Below the pieces are notes generated by a model. The model did not search any database. It was not told the DNA's origin and saw nothing but the letters and a program-made list of their open reading frames with translations. From the NCBI GenBank assembly GCA_019236735.1, contig JAFAIM010000019.1, positions 1-64,000 on the forward strand: DNA of 64,000 nucleotides. Direction: 5' to 3'. Below, piece by piece: positions 1-8,351 of this stretch (its first letter is position 1; every line of letters begins with the position of its first letter). The translations under genes and the position numbers were made by a program. Source of the DNA: Burkholderiaceae bacterium. Lineage in GTDB: Bacteria; Pseudomonadota; Gammaproteobacteria; Burkholderiales; Burkholderiaceae_F.

Positions 1-627
1 ATCCGATCCCGCGCATAACGCCCCGCGGAACCCCAGATAGTCCGGGCCGAGCGCTGCCAGCGGACGAACGTCGTCTTCGCGCAACGAGCCGGCCAAGCCA
101 ACCAACAACCCGGCGGCGCGAGCTTCGTTCACGAATTCGGCGAGCCACACCTCGTCGGTCCAGTCGCGCAAGCTGCCGGCGCCTTTGTCGGCTGTATCCA
201 GCATCACCCCGTGCCAGCCGGCGGCAGCGAGCTCAATCGCGCTGTGCCGGGGCGGTGAGCGGTCGGCGAACAGCACCGCGACCAGCGGCACTGCGGTGGC
301 GGCCGCAAGCGTTCGCAGCCCGCCTGCAACGAACGGCTGCTCGAACAGCCCGATTTTCACGATATCCGCGCCGCACTCCGCGTTGCCCTGAATCGCCGGC
401 AACAGGCGCTTCGGCTCCAGCGGCAAGTCTCCGACCGTGGCGCTGACTGGGCGTCGCCCGCCGACCGCGGAGACGATCGCGCGTAGCACCTCCGGAGGAA
501 CCGCTCCGAGAACGCCGTCGAAAGGCTCCTTGGCGTCGATCAGATCGGCCCCTGCCTGCAACGCGAACAGCGCTTCCTCCGCCGAGCGAACGCTGGCGAG
601 CATGCGGACGCGAGGTGAGCGGTTCAT
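1..627 (-). CDS. mfnB: (5-formylfuran-3-yl)methyl phosphate synthase MfnB, 3' end cut by window
   Basis: The gene runs off the left edge, leaving 209 residues. The family condenses two glyceraldehyde-3-phosphate molecules into the furan precursor of methanofuran-type cofactors. The lysine motifs are all visible: DAKEP near residue 33, VKIG in the middle and LDTADKG further on, matching the three active-site lysines described for archaeal MfnB. An ATG at 627 overlaps the TGA of the upstream gene (TCAT at 624-627) and gives an N-terminal MNRSPRVR extension; an in-frame ATG at 603 is the alternative. The upstream neighbours are other tetrahydromethanopterin-cluster genes, which supports a role in C1 cofactor synthesis. 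Confidence 0.88.
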   Translation of the reverse strand, partial: MNRSPRVRMLASVRSAEEALFALQAGADLIDAKEPFDGVLGAVPPEVLRAIVSAVGGRRPVSATVGDLPLEPKRLLPAIQGNAECGADIVKIGLFEQPFVAGGLRTLAAATAVPLVAVLFADRSPPRHSAIELAAAGWHGVMLDTADKGAGSLRDWTDEVWLAEFVNEARAAGLLVGLAGSLREDDVRPLAALGPDYLGFRGALCAGSD

Positions 628-1196
628 CGCGCGCTTGCGTGGTGCTCGCGGTGCGCGGCGATCGCTTCCATCAGCCAGCCCCAGGCTTGCAGTTCTGCTT
701 CGCCGGCGGTCTTGTCGATCGCGATCTTCAGATACTCGAGCTCCGCCTCGAGTTTGCCGGGCGGCAGGATCGACAGGCGGCTTACCAGCACGGCTGCTTC
801 GATCACCGCTGCCTGCGCGCGGTTGAAACCGCGGAACGGCGCGTGTGTCTCGCGGTGCACCGAGCGACAACGCAACTGCGGTCGCTGCGGGTCGTCGACA
901 AATTCGGCCAGTTCGATTTCCTCATGAGCAAGGCACGTGGCCAGCCTCACGCCGTCGACCCGCGTCGCAGGCGCGAGCGGCCAATCACGGCGGCCCACGA
1001 TGCAGCCCGCGAACACACGCACGTCGTCGGTGCAGTTGATCACTGCCACGCGCGATTGCAGCAGCAGCTCCAGCGTGAGCGACGGCTTGAACGGCGCCAG
1101 CACCAGCAAATCACCTTGCTGGCGAATTCCGAGCGGAGTGATTTGGGTGCGGTCGCCGGCCCGCACGGTGACGATCGTTTCGAAGATACGGTTCAT
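624..1196 (-). CDS. DUF447 family protein of the H4MPT/C1 cofactor cluster
   Basis: 190 residues. The family is known in methanogens and in methylotrophic bacteria, where it sits among tetrahydromethanopterin biosynthesis genes; its fold resembles flavin-reductase-like split barrels and its reaction is not firmly established. The start MNRIFETIVTVR, the internal ITPLGIR segment and a basic C terminus are visible. The ATG at 1196 overlaps the TGA of the DHPS-like gene, and its own TGA overlaps the mfnB start, so the three genes look translationally coupled. The family call rests on sequence character and context; substrate and reaction are unknown. Confidence 0.78.
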   Translation of the reverse strand: MNRIFETIVTVRAGDRTQITPLGIRQQGDLLVLAPFKPSLTLELLLQSRVAVINCTDDVRVFAGCIVGRRDWPLAPATRVDGVRLATCLAHEEIELAEFVDDPQRPQLRCRSVHRETHAPFRGFNRAQAAVIEAAVLVSRLSILPPGKLEAELEYLKIAIDKTAGEAELQAWGWLMEAIAAHREHHASAR

Positions 1197-2599
1197 CTGC
1201 GCGCTGTGCGCTTGCGGCGCGCCGTCAACGTTGGTCCCGGCGCGCGCTGCACCATCCGGTCCTCGGGCGGGCGCTCATACGCACATCCCCAACCGAGCTC
1301 CTCGTCCTGCGCATAGCGTTTGCCCAGCTGCCACGCGATCTGCGCTCGCGCCAGCTCCACTCCGAGGTAGAACGCATGCGCTCCGTCCTCCTCGACATCG
1401 AGGCGCGCGAACAGCTCATACGGATCGGTGGCGACCGACAGTCCGTTGCGATTGAAGATGTGGACGCCGCGCTCGCACACCTGGATCCGGAAGTTGGGGT
1501 CGCGCACCTCGGCGGCGAGCTGAACGATCTCCTCGCTGGAGTAGGGAAACGGGCGGCGTTCGTGCACGGTGAGCAGCGCGTCGGTCAGGTCGCGTGGCAG
1601 CGATTGCGACTGGCGCGCAGCGAACATCATCCGACGCGCCCAGTCGGCTTCGCGCACAGCGCGCCGGCAATGCGGGCTGACCTGCGTGGTCAGAATGGCG
1701 TTCAGCCGCAGCTCGACCGCAACCCCGAGCAGAACGGCGGTGGTGCCGCTCGTATCGGCGTCCGTGAGCTCGGTGACGTTGCCGGTTCCCATCAGGATCT
1801 GCGCTTCGGGCTCGGCATCTCGCAGCGCCTGGTAGCGCAGCAGCGAGCGAGCAAAGCCGAACTGGATCGGCTCCAAAATGGGATCCGCAAGAAACGGGCG
1901 GTCGCGCCTGCGCATCGAATCGATCGCGCGCCGCAGCGAATCCAGGTCGCCGGGCTCCGATGGGATCAGAACCGGAGTGGATTCGACCTCGTCGGCGATG
2001 TCAATCGTTTCGGCTTTCAGGCTCAGCAGATAGTCGGCGCCGGCCCGGCCACCCGTGAGCAGATCGTCGCGCTCGAGCGAGTCGACGCTGACGCGGAAGC
2101 CCGCCTGGCGCAAGGCCCGTACGGAGTCGGCCAGATGCGGGAACGGCGTGTCGGGCAGGCACCCCAGATCAATCACATCCGCGCCGTCATCGCGGTAAGC
2201 ATGCGCACGCGCCACGATCTGCTCGACGCTCAGACTGGGCGCCTCGACGATCTCAGCGAAGATTTGCACGTCGTGCGCCGACAGATCGACGCCCTTGCGC
2301 TGGCGGCCGAAGTGCTCAGGCAGGTCGTGCAGCTCGTCCGGGCCACGTTCGAAGCTCGCGCCCACCGCACGGCCGAGCGCATCCAGGTCGCCGCGGCATC
2401 GCCCCGGGACGATCACCCGGTGCGTGCCTTCCGAGGGAGCGAAGTGGCGCCCGATGAAGTCTGCCGTGATCAGACCCGCAACATTGATCGGCAGGCGCAC
2501 CACGTCGTACGTGAACTCCTGCGGCGCCAGCTCCTCGAGCACGCCCCGCAGGCTGCGTTCGGCGAGTTTGCCGGTCAAAAAGACGATGTGTTCTGGCAT
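1193..2599 (-). CDS. Dihydropteroate synthase-like protein (DUF6513 plus DHPS-type barrel)
   Basis: 468 residues from ATG 2599 (MPEHIVFLTGKLAERSL); an upstream in-frame ATG at 2650 would add a non-conserved tail. The N-terminal ~100 residues are the DUF6513-type region, followed by a TIM-barrel-like part with DVIDLGCLPDTPFPH and VSVDSLERDDLL, which recall the DHPS pterin-binding strands. Members occur in methanogens and H4MPT-using bacteria and are thought to act in methanopterin assembly, not folate synthesis. It is the first gene of the three-gene run and overlaps DUF447 by 4 bases. Role in H4MPT synthesis is inferred from family and neighbours. Confidence 0.82.
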   Translation of the reverse strand: MPEHIVFLTGKLAERSLRGVLEELAPQEFTYDVVRLPINVAGLITADFIGRHFAPSEGTHRVIVPGRCRGDLDALGRAVGASFERGPDELHDLPEHFGRQRKGVDLSAHDVQIFAEIVEAPSLSVEQIVARAHAYRDDGADVIDLGCLPDTPFPHLADSVRALRQAGFRVSVDSLERDDLLTGGRAGADYLLSLKAETIDIADEVESTPVLIPSEPGDLDSLRRAIDSMRRRDRPFLADPILEPIQFGFARSLLRYQALRDAEPEAQILMGTGNVTELTDADTSGTTAVLLGVAVELRLNAILTTQVSPHCRRAVREADWARRMMFAARQSQSLPRDLTDALLTVHERRPFPYSSEEIVQLAAEVRDPNFRIQVCERGVHIFNRNGLSVATDPYELFARLDVEEDGAHAFYLGVELARAQIAWQLGKRYAQDEELGWGCAYERPPEDRMVQRAPGPTLTARRKRTARR

Positions 2600-2699
2600 G
2601 GCGGCACCCGAAACGGCGCCAGTGTAAAGAACCGGGCGCGCCAAGCCCAAAGCTCAGTAAGATGCCGCTTTTGTCCGGTCGGATCCACCCGATTTGCCG

Positions 2700-3290
2700 A
2701 TGTTCAGCGTTCCCCCAGGAACCCGCGCGCTGCTGTTTATCAACGCGGCAGTGTTCTTGCTGCAGCTGTCCGGTATGGACCTGGCCGCCTTCGCGTTGTG
2801 GCCGCTCGGCGCGTCCTCGCCGGATTCACCTGGGTTCGCGCCCTGGCAGCTGCTGTCGTACAGCTTCCTGCATGGCAGCCCGCTGCACCTGGCGTCCAAC
2901 ATGTTCGCTCTCTGGATGTTCGGCTCTGACGTCGAACGAGTCTGGGGCCGCAACCGTTTCCTGACCTACTACTTCACCTGCGTGCTGTCGGCCGCGATCG
3001 CGCAGCTGCTGGTCGGTTGGTGGACGGGTTCCGGTGCGCCGACGATCGGCGCTTCCGGCGGTGTGTTCGGCGTGCTGCTGGCGTTCGGCATGATGTTCCC
3101 GCACCGGACGATCCTGCTGATCTTCCCGCCGATCCCGATGCCTGCCTGGCTGCTGGTGACGCTGTATGGCGCGTTCGAGCTGTATGCCGGCGTCACCGGC
3201 GCGATGGGCGACGTGGCGCATTTCGCCCACCTGGGCGGCATGCTGGGCGGATATCTGATGATCCGCTACGGCCGTCGCTGGCGCCGCTAG
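2700..3290 (+). CDS. Rhomboid family intramembrane serine protease
   Basis: 196 residues from ATG 2700 (MFSVPPGTRALLF); a TTG six bases upstream is possible. Rhomboids cut substrates within the inner membrane using a Ser-His dyad. The nucleophile motif GASGG (Ser119) and the histidine in HLGG (His177) are present, as are the WQLLSYSFLHG and HLASNMFALW segments of helix 2. About six hydrophobic helices cover the protein, the usual minimal rhomboid core, and no extra domain is attached. It is monocistronic, divergent from the H4MPT-type genes and convergent with the VOC gene. Confidence 0.93.
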   Translation: MFSVPPGTRALLFINAAVFLLQLSGMDLAAFALWPLGASSPDSPGFAPWQLLSYSFLHGSPLHLASNMFALWMFGSDVERVWGRNRFLTYYFTCVLSAAIAQLLVGWWTGSGAPTIGASGGVFGVLLAFGMMFPHRTILLIFPPIPMPAWLLVTLYGAFELYAGVTGAMGDVAHFAHLGGMLGGYLMIRYGRRWRR

Positions 3291-3318
3291 AACTGCTGTC
3301 CGCCTGATCACGAACTTG

Positions 3319-3359
3319 CGACCCTTGCGCGGGCGCGCGTCCCGGGCAAGGGAGGGTCG
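3319..3359. terminator. Inverted repeat between convergent genes, possible bidirectional terminator
   Basis: CGACCCTTGC is followed after a GC-rich spacer by GCAAGGGAGGGTCG, which pair apart from a short insertion. It lies between the 3' ends of the rhomboid and VOC genes. There is no T-tract, so function as an intrinsic terminator is uncertain. Confidence 0.35.
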
Positions 3360-3389
3360 ATATCCGGCGTAGCGTAGAGGCGCCTTGCC

Positions 3390-3752
3390 TCAGCCCATCT
3401 TGGGCTTCCACAGCGCGAGCACGGCGCCGGTCGGGTCCTGGATGATGCTGAAGTGTCCCGCTCCCGGCACCTCAGTGACATCCTTGATCACGGTCGCTCC
3501 AAGAAATTTCGCCTTGCCGGTCGCGGCAGCGATGTCGTTCACGTGCACGTAGGCGAGCCACGTGGAAGGCGCTCCCGGCATCGGGTGCTTCAGCATTCCG
3601 CCGCCGGTGCCTTCGCCGACCTTGATCATCGTGTACGTGAAGTCTCCCATCGGAACGTCTTCCAGCTTCCAGTCGAAGAGCTTGCCGTAGAACTCCTTCG
3701 CCTTGGCCGGATCCGTCGTGTTCAGTTCCACATGAACGAAAGGGTTTGCCAT
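3390..3752 (-). CDS. VOC family (glyoxalase/bleomycin-resistance fold) protein
   Basis: 120 residues, a single vicinal-oxygen-chelate domain. The start MANPFVHVELNTTDPAKAKEFY and the later PGAGHFSIIQDPTGAVLALW are typical of the small VOC proteins that carry the FYGKLFDW motif. The family covers lyases, dioxygenases and resistance proteins, so the substrate cannot be named. It is about 45 bases downstream of the small membrane-protein gene on the same strand and could be read through from the sigma-factor operon. Confidence 0.85.
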   Translation of the reverse strand: MANPFVHVELNTTDPAKAKEFYGKLFDWKLEDVPMGDFTYTMIKVGEGTGGGMLKHPMPGAPSTWLAYVHVNDIAAATGKAKFLGATVIKDVTEVPGAGHFSIIQDPTGAVLALWKPKMG

Positions 3753-3798
3753 CGGAAGATCTCCTGCGGAAGAGATAGGAGCGCGGATCGTACGTTGG

Positions 3799-4152
3799 CT
3801 ATGTGTCCGCGTTCTGAGACGCCGGTGGGGTCTCCTGAGGCTGCCGCCATCCGCAACGCGCGTGCAATCCAGCCCGGAACTTCTCGCGCTCCTCGGGAGT
3901 CATCGCCTCCATCCGTTCGGCCAGGCGCGCACGCCAGTGCAGATGACGGCCCGCGTGCCCCCGCATTCCGCCGATCAGCAGCCGGCACAGGACCAGCAAG
4001 CCCACGGCCTGCCCGAAGTTCAAGGCGTGCCAGCCGAACAGGTCCGGCGCAAGCCAGTTCCACAGCAGCATCACCGCCGAGCCGGCCACAATGACCGCCA
4101 GCACGATGATGAGCAGGAATTTCAAGCCCCACCGAAAATGGCTTTTCCTCAT
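3799..4152 (-). CDS. Small two-helix membrane protein coupled to an ECF sigma factor
   Basis: 117 residues with two hydrophobic segments: near residues 11-33 (FLLIIVLAVIVAGSAVMLLW) and near 46-62 (AVGLLVLCRLLIGG). The C-terminal half is charged and helical (ERMEAMTPEEREKF). I recognise no named domain. Its ATG overlaps the sigma-factor TGA by 4 bases (4149-4152), the position where an anti-sigma factor usually lies. No zinc-binding HxxxCxxC motif is present, so an anti-sigma role is only inferred from position and membrane location. Confidence 0.65.
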   Translation of the reverse strand: MRKSHFRWGLKFLLIIVLAVIVAGSAVMLLWNWLAPDLFGWHALNFGQAVGLLVLCRLLIGGMRGHAGRHLHWRARLAERMEAMTPEEREKFRAGLHARCGWRQPQETPPASQNADT

Positions 4153-4742
4153 CGCTCGTTTCCTTCCGATAGTTCGAATTCCCGGTAGATCTGCTGCAGC
4201 CGCTCGCGAAGATGCAAAACGGCGTAGCGCTTGCGCGACAGCAGCGTGTTGATGCTCAGCCCCGTCCGCGTCGCCAGCTCGCGGAAACTTTCACCTTCCA
4301 GCTCGTGTGCGACAAAGACCTCGCGTTGTTCCGCTGGCAGTTCCTCCAGCGCGGCGTCGAGCTGCTCCACCAGCACACGCCGCGCGTATTGCGCTTCCGG
4401 TCCCGCTTGCGGCGACGGCAGCAGTTCCGAGAGCGCATCCAGCGCACCCTCATTTTCGAGCGGAGCCGGGAGCGCGATGGCTTCGATCGACCGACGTCGG
4501 AACCGGTCGATGATTCGATTGCGCGCCACTTGGTACAGCCAAGCGCCGACTTGCTCGATTGGGCGCAACAAGCGAACCGATTCGATCAGCTCGCCGAACA
4601 CGTCCTGCAGGATGTCCTCGGCGTCGGCCGGGTCCGGGACGCGCCGCCGGATGAAGCCGCCAAGGCGCCTGCGTTCTCGAGCGATCACCTCGGCCAGGTC
4701 CCGGTCGGTCATCGCCTGATCCAGGGGCGCGGTGGAATCCAT
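4149..4742 (-). CDS. RNA polymerase sigma factor, ECF subfamily
   Basis: 197 residues from ATG 4742 (MDSTAPLDQ); ATG 4778 would add 12 residues. Region 2 shows DAEDILQDVFGELIE and the AWLYQVARNRIIDRFRRRS core-binding and -10 recognition segment. Region 4 shows LPAEQREVFVAHELEGESF and a helix-turn-helix ending LSINTLLSRKRYAVLHLRERL. It is followed with a 4-base overlap by the two-helix membrane protein and is divergent from the DUF4864 gene. No autoregulatory promoter could be picked out with confidence. Confidence 0.9.
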   Translation of the reverse strand: MDSTAPLDQAMTDRDLAEVIARERRRLGGFIRRRVPDPADAEDILQDVFGELIESVRLLRPIEQVGAWLYQVARNRIIDRFRRRSIEAIALPAPLENEGALDALSELLPSPQAGPEAQYARRVLVEQLDAALEELPAEQREVFVAHELEGESFRELATRTGLSINTLLSRKRYAVLHLRERLQQIYREFELSEGNER

Positions 4743-4832
4743 GCTCGGGAAGACGTTTGGCGAGGCAGAATATTGCATTCGGGCCCCCGAGCTCTGGTGG
4801 CTCCGGGGTACGGATCGCAGGAGGGCGCTATC

Positions 4833-5282
4833 GTGGGAAAGAGCCGTATGTTGCATCTGGTCGCGTTCGCGGCGATGGCGCTGGCGGGGACGGCAGCCGT
4901 AGCCGGCGGGGTGGCGGAGCGGGTCGGACCCACCGAGGGTCGAGAAATCCGCGCAGTGATCGAGGCGCAGTTGAAGGCTTTTGCAGCCGACGACGCAAGC
5001 CTCGCGTTTTCTTATGCATCGGCCTCGATCCGGGCGCAATTCCGCGATGCGTACAGCTTCATGACGATGGTGCGGCAGGGGTACCCGATGCTGATCCGGC
5101 CGTCAGAGACGCTGTTTGTGCCGCCGCACGCGGTCGACGACAGCGTGATCCAGACGGTGCACTTGCGCGACCGGGACGGGCGCTCCTGGCGCGCTCGCTA
5201 TCACATGCTGCGCCAGCCGGGTGGGACCTGGCAGATCAACGGCTGCGCGGTCGATCCCGACCAGGGCGACACTTCGACTTAG
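4833..5282 (+). CDS. DUF4864 domain-containing exported protein
   Basis: 149 residues. A GTG at 4833 is chosen because AGGAGG ends 8 bases before it; the next ATG at 4848 is too far from that site. The N terminus (MLHLVAFAAMALAGTAAVAGG) is a signal peptide. The mature part has the DUF4864 pattern: IRAVIEAQLKAFAADD near the start, then ASIRAQF and TWQINGCAV at the end. The NTF2-like fold has no assigned activity. It lies divergent from the ECF sigma factor, but no functional link can be shown. Confidence 0.78.
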   Translation: MGKSRMLHLVAFAAMALAGTAAVAGGVAERVGPTEGREIRAVIEAQLKAFAADDASLAFSYASASIRAQFRDAYSFMTMVRQGYPMLIRPSETLFVPPHAVDDSVIQTVHLRDRDGRSWRARYHMLRQPGGTWQINGCAVDPDQGDTST

Positions 5283-5411
5283 TGCTCCGACCGCACCGCT
5301 CCGAAAAGGCGTAACCCGGCGGGCAGGCTGGTTTCCAAACCGACAGTCGATCATCGTGCGGGCTGTCGACCAGGGCTGCGCCCCGCTACCGCGGGCGGTG
5401 TTGCCCCTCGA

Positions 5412-5425
5412 TACAGATTTCTGTA
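5412..5425. promoter_or_regulatory. Palindrome TACAGATTTCTGTA, candidate VapB operator
   Basis: A perfect 6-base inverted repeat (TACAGA / TCTGTA) with a 2-base centre, ending 10 bases before the antitoxin ATG. Ribbon-helix-helix or AbrB-type antitoxins usually repress their own promoter through such sites. Operator function is inferred. Confidence 0.55.
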
Positions 5426-5435
5426 CGATGCGGGC

Positions 5436-5681
5436 ATGAAAACGACCCTCGATATCGACGACGAGTTGTTGGTGAGAGCGAAGGCCGCCTCGGCGCGCGA
5501 ACGCAAGAGCCTGACTGCGATCATCGAGGAGGGCCTGCGGCTGCGGTTGCGCGGCGGGCGTTCGAACGGCCGGAGTTCCTCCAGGCGACTCGCGATCCAC
5601 CGTGGTAAGGGCGGGCTGGTGGCAGGCGTCGATCCCCTTTCGAATCGGTCGCTGCTGGATGCAGCGGACGATGGCACCTGA
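5436..5681 (+). CDS. vapB: VapB-type antitoxin
   Basis: 81 residues beginning MKTTLDIDDELLVRAKAASA, the short beta-strand plus helix pattern of ribbon-helix-helix antitoxins of VapBC systems. The C-terminal half is rich in Arg, Ser and Gly and would be the flexible toxin-neutralising tail. It overlaps the toxin start by 11 bases, the tight coupling common in these pairs. The palindrome just upstream suits autoregulation. The ribosome-binding site is weak. Confidence 0.83.
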   Translation: MKTTLDIDDELLVRAKAASARERKSLTAIIEEGLRLRLRGGRSNGRSSSRRLAIHRGKGGLVAGVDPLSNRSLLDAADDGT

Positions 5682-6108
5682 CCTGAACGTCCTGCTTGCC
5701 GCGTCGCGCAGCGATCATCCGCATCATCGACCAGCGCTCGACTGGCTGAAAGCGGCGATTGCCAAGTGTGAAAGCGGCGGCAGCATTGAGGTTCTGCCGA
5801 TGGTGGCTACTGGGTTTCTCCGCCTTGCGACGAATCCGAAGGTTTTTGTAGTGCCGACGCCCATTGACGCGGCCATCGGGTTCATTGATTCGCTGCTTGT
5901 GATTCCGGGCGTCGAGCTGGCGGAGCTCGGCCGCGAATGGCCAACGCTTCGGCAATTGAGCCGCGATCACGGCCTCGCCGCGAATGCGATCACGGATGCA
6001 TGGATCGCGGCGGCAGTGAGAACGCTTGGCAGCCACTTGGTCACGTTCGATCGCGACTTCGTCCGCCTCCTCGGACGCACGGAACTCACGTTGCTGGGGG
6101 CGGCGTAG
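5671..6108 (+). CDS. vapC: VapC-type PIN-domain ribonuclease toxin
   Basis: 145 residues from ATG 5671 (MAPDLNVLLAASRSDHP). Acidic residues of the PIN active site are visible: Asp4 in DLNVLL, the glutamate in IEVLPMVATGFLR, the aspartate in ITDAWIAA, and TFDRDF near the end. This subfamily cleaves RNA in a metal-dependent way when released from VapB. An in-frame ATG at 5659 is an alternative start. The gene is convergent with cysN, with only 12 bases between stops. Confidence 0.87.
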   Translation: MAPDLNVLLAASRSDHPHHRPALDWLKAAIAKCESGGSIEVLPMVATGFLRLATNPKVFVVPTPIDAAIGFIDSLLVIPGVELAELGREWPTLRQLSRDHGLAANAITDAWIAAAVRTLGSHLVTFDRDFVRLLGRTELTLLGAA

Positions 6109-6120
6109 GGGAGTCGCGGT

Positions 6121-7404
6121 TTACGCGATCATCCCGGCCGCTACGGTGTCAAAACTCGTCGGGTCGATCAGGATGAAGCTGCCGGTCGCGCGCATCGTCT
6201 CGTACGGGTCGGCCGCGATCGGGTGCTGGGTTGCGATCGCCAGCCGCGCGATGCCGTTCGGCTCGACCGGATCGGTTCTCGCACGCCATCCAAGCGTCTC
6301 GATGTCCAGCTGGGCAGCGATGTCGCGGATTCGGACGCGCGTCTCGCGCGTTCCGTGGCGAAGCAGGTACTCGCGCCGCGAATCCAGCGGCTGCTGGCCC
6401 AACCAGCACACGGTGGCGTCAAATGCGGTCCGCGGCTGCGCCGCGGTGGCGTCCGCCCGCGCGATCGTGTCACCGCGCGAGATGTCGATGTCGTCGGCTA
6501 GCACCACCAGCACCGACTGGCCCGCAACCGCCATCTTCACCTCGCGCTCGCCGAGGCGCACCGAAGTGATGGTGCTCGTGCGGCCGGACGGCAGTGCCAC
6601 GACGGCGTCTCCAGGCGCGAGTGTTCCGCTTTCGATCCGCCCGGCGTAAGCGCGGAAATCGGATTGCGACGGGCGGCACACCCACTGCACCGGCAGCCGC
6701 AGCGGCGCGCTTGCATCGGCCTCGTGCGACGGCGCTTGCTCGAGCAATTCGATCAGGGTCGGGCCTTCGTACCATGCCAGACGCGCGTCGCGCTCGACCA
6801 CATTGGATCCCTCGAGCGCCGAGATCGGGATGTAGTCGGTGCGGACATGCAGCGCCGGGTGCTGCCGCAGCCAGGCGCGGAAATCGGCCTGGATCGAATC
6901 GAATACCGTCCGGGAATATTCGACCAGGTCCATCTTGTTGACGGCGACGATCAAATGGCGCACGCCGAGCAGACCGGCGATCGTCGCGTGTCTGCGCGTC
7001 TGCTCCACGATGCCCTTGCGTGCGTCCACCAACAGCACCGCAGCATCAGCGGTCGAAGCGGCGGTCACCATGTTGCGGGTGTACTGCACATGACCGGGGC
7101 TGTCGGCGATGATGAACTTGCGGTGCGCGGTGGCGAAGTAGCGGTACGCGACATCGATCGTGATGCCCTGTTCGCGCTCGGCCACCAGACCGTCGGTCAG
7201 CAGTGACAGATCCAGCGCCGACAGCCCGCGACGCTCGGCGTGCCGTTCCAACGTGGCCAGCGTGTCGCTCAACAGCGTCTTGGTGTCATACAGCAGGCGG
7301 CCGATCAACGTGCTCTTGCCGTCGTCGACGCTACCGCAGGTGAGAAAGCGCAGAACGCCGCGGTCGGCGGCGGCGTTCGGGTCCGGGAGCTCTTCGCGGC
7401 GCAT
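6121..7404 (-). CDS. cysN: Sulfate adenylyltransferase subunit 1 (GTPase subunit)
   Basis: 427 residues. CysN couples GTP hydrolysis to synthesis of adenosine 5'-phosphosulfate by CysD. The G1 motif GSVDDGKST near residue 24, G3 DSPGHVQYTRNM, and G4 NKMD are present, followed by two elongation-factor-like barrels. The length is that of a stand-alone CysN: no APS kinase domain is fused at the C terminus. Its ATG overlaps the cysD TAA by one base. It is the last gene of the cysI-DUF934-cysH-cysD-cysN run. Confidence 0.96.
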   Translation of the reverse strand: MRREELPDPNAAADRGVLRFLTCGSVDDGKSTLIGRLLYDTKTLLSDTLATLERHAERRGLSALDLSLLTDGLVAEREQGITIDVAYRYFATAHRKFIIADSPGHVQYTRNMVTAASTADAAVLLVDARKGIVEQTRRHATIAGLLGVRHLIVAVNKMDLVEYSRTVFDSIQADFRAWLRQHPALHVRTDYIPISALEGSNVVERDARLAWYEGPTLIELLEQAPSHEADASAPLRLPVQWVCRPSQSDFRAYAGRIESGTLAPGDAVVALPSGRTSTITSVRLGEREVKMAVAGQSVLVVLADDIDISRGDTIARADATAAQPRTAFDATVCWLGQQPLDSRREYLLRHGTRETRVRIRDIAAQLDIETLGWRARTDPVEPNGIARLAIATQHPIAADPYETMRATGSFILIDPTSFDTVAAGMIA

Positions 7405-8351
7405 TAAAAATAGCCCTCGCGCTTGCGTTGCTCCATCGACGCTTCCGAGGTCTGATCATCCATCCGGGTGGCGCCGCGTTCGGTCAGCGTCGCCTCCACC
7501 GTCTCGGCGACGATCTGTTCGTAGGTCGCCGCGGTCGAGGCAACCGGACAGGTGCACGAGATGTCGCCGACGGTGCGAAACCGCACGCTCACGGTCTCGA
7601 CCGGCTCACCCGGGCGCGCGGGCGTCAGATCGGTCACCGGCACCAGTGCACCGCCACGCTGCACGACTGGGCGTAGGTGGGCGAAGTAGATACTGGGCAC
7701 GGCGAGCTGTTCGCGCGCGATGTACTGCCACACGTCCAGCTCGGTCCAGTTGCTGATCGGGAACACACGCATGTGTTCGCCCGCGGCCACGCGCGCGTTG
7801 TACAGATTCCACAGCTCCGGCCGCTGGTTCTTCGGGTCCCACTGACCCCAGCCGTCACGAAAACTGAACACGCGCTCCTTGGCACGCGCTTTTTCCTCGT
7901 CGCGCCGCGCCCCGCCGATGCACGCATCGAAACCGAACTCGGCGATCGCGTCCAGCAGCGTCACCGATTGATGTTTGTTGCGCGATTCGTCCGGAGTGCG
8001 CAGCACCACGCGTCCCGCTTCGATCGACTGCTCGACGCTGCGAACGATCAGCCGCTCACCTAACTCGGCGGCGCGGTGGTCGCGAAATTCGATCACCTCC
8101 GGGAAGTTGTGCCCGGTGTCGATGTGCATCAGCGGGAACGGAAAGCGCGCCGGCCGGAACGCCTTGGTTGCCAGGTGCAGCAACACGATCGAATCCTTGC
8201 CGCCGGAGAACAGCAGCACCGGGCGGGCCGCCTGACCGGCCACTTCGCGCAGAATATGGATCGCCTCCGATTCGAGCCAGTCCAGGTGCGACAACGTGCG
8301 CGCGCTGGGCAGTGCGACCGATTCCTGCCGCGCCACGGTCTCGGACCTCAC
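7404..8351 (-). CDS. cysD: Sulfate adenylyltransferase subunit 2 (catalytic subunit)
   Basis: 315 residues from a GTG at 8351 that overlaps the cysH TGA as GTGA; the open frame continues upstream to 8429 but that part is inside cysH. The PP-loop motif LLFSGGKDSIVLLHL binds ATP, and the family segments HIDTGHNFPEV and GARRDEEKARAKER are intact. CysD adenylates sulfate to APS with CysN. The tight spacing with cysH and cysN points to one transcript. Confidence 0.96.
   Translation of the reverse strand: MRSETVARQESVALPSARTLSHLDWLESEAIHILREVAGQAARPVLLFSGGKDSIVLLHLATKAFRPARFPFPLMHIDTGHNFPEVIEFRDHRAAELGERLIVRSVEQSIEAGRVVLRTPDESRNKHQSVTLLDAIAEFGFDACIGGARRDEEKARAKERVFSFRDGWGQWDPKNQRPELWNLYNARVAAGEHMRVFPISNWTELDVWQYIAREQLAVPSIYFAHLRPVVQRGGALVPVTDLTPARPGEPVETVSVRFRTVGDISCTCPVASTAATYEQIVAETVEATLTERGATRMDDQTSEASMEQRKREGYF

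Noticed and set aside
1376-2929. 517-codon plus-strand open frame opposite the DHPS-like gene and overlapping the rhomboid
   Set aside because: Antisense shadow of a recognised gene with low-complexity Arg/Gln composition.
6121-7404. CysNC fusion with APS kinase
   Set aside because: The protein ends after the elongation-factor-like barrels; no kinase P-loop follows.
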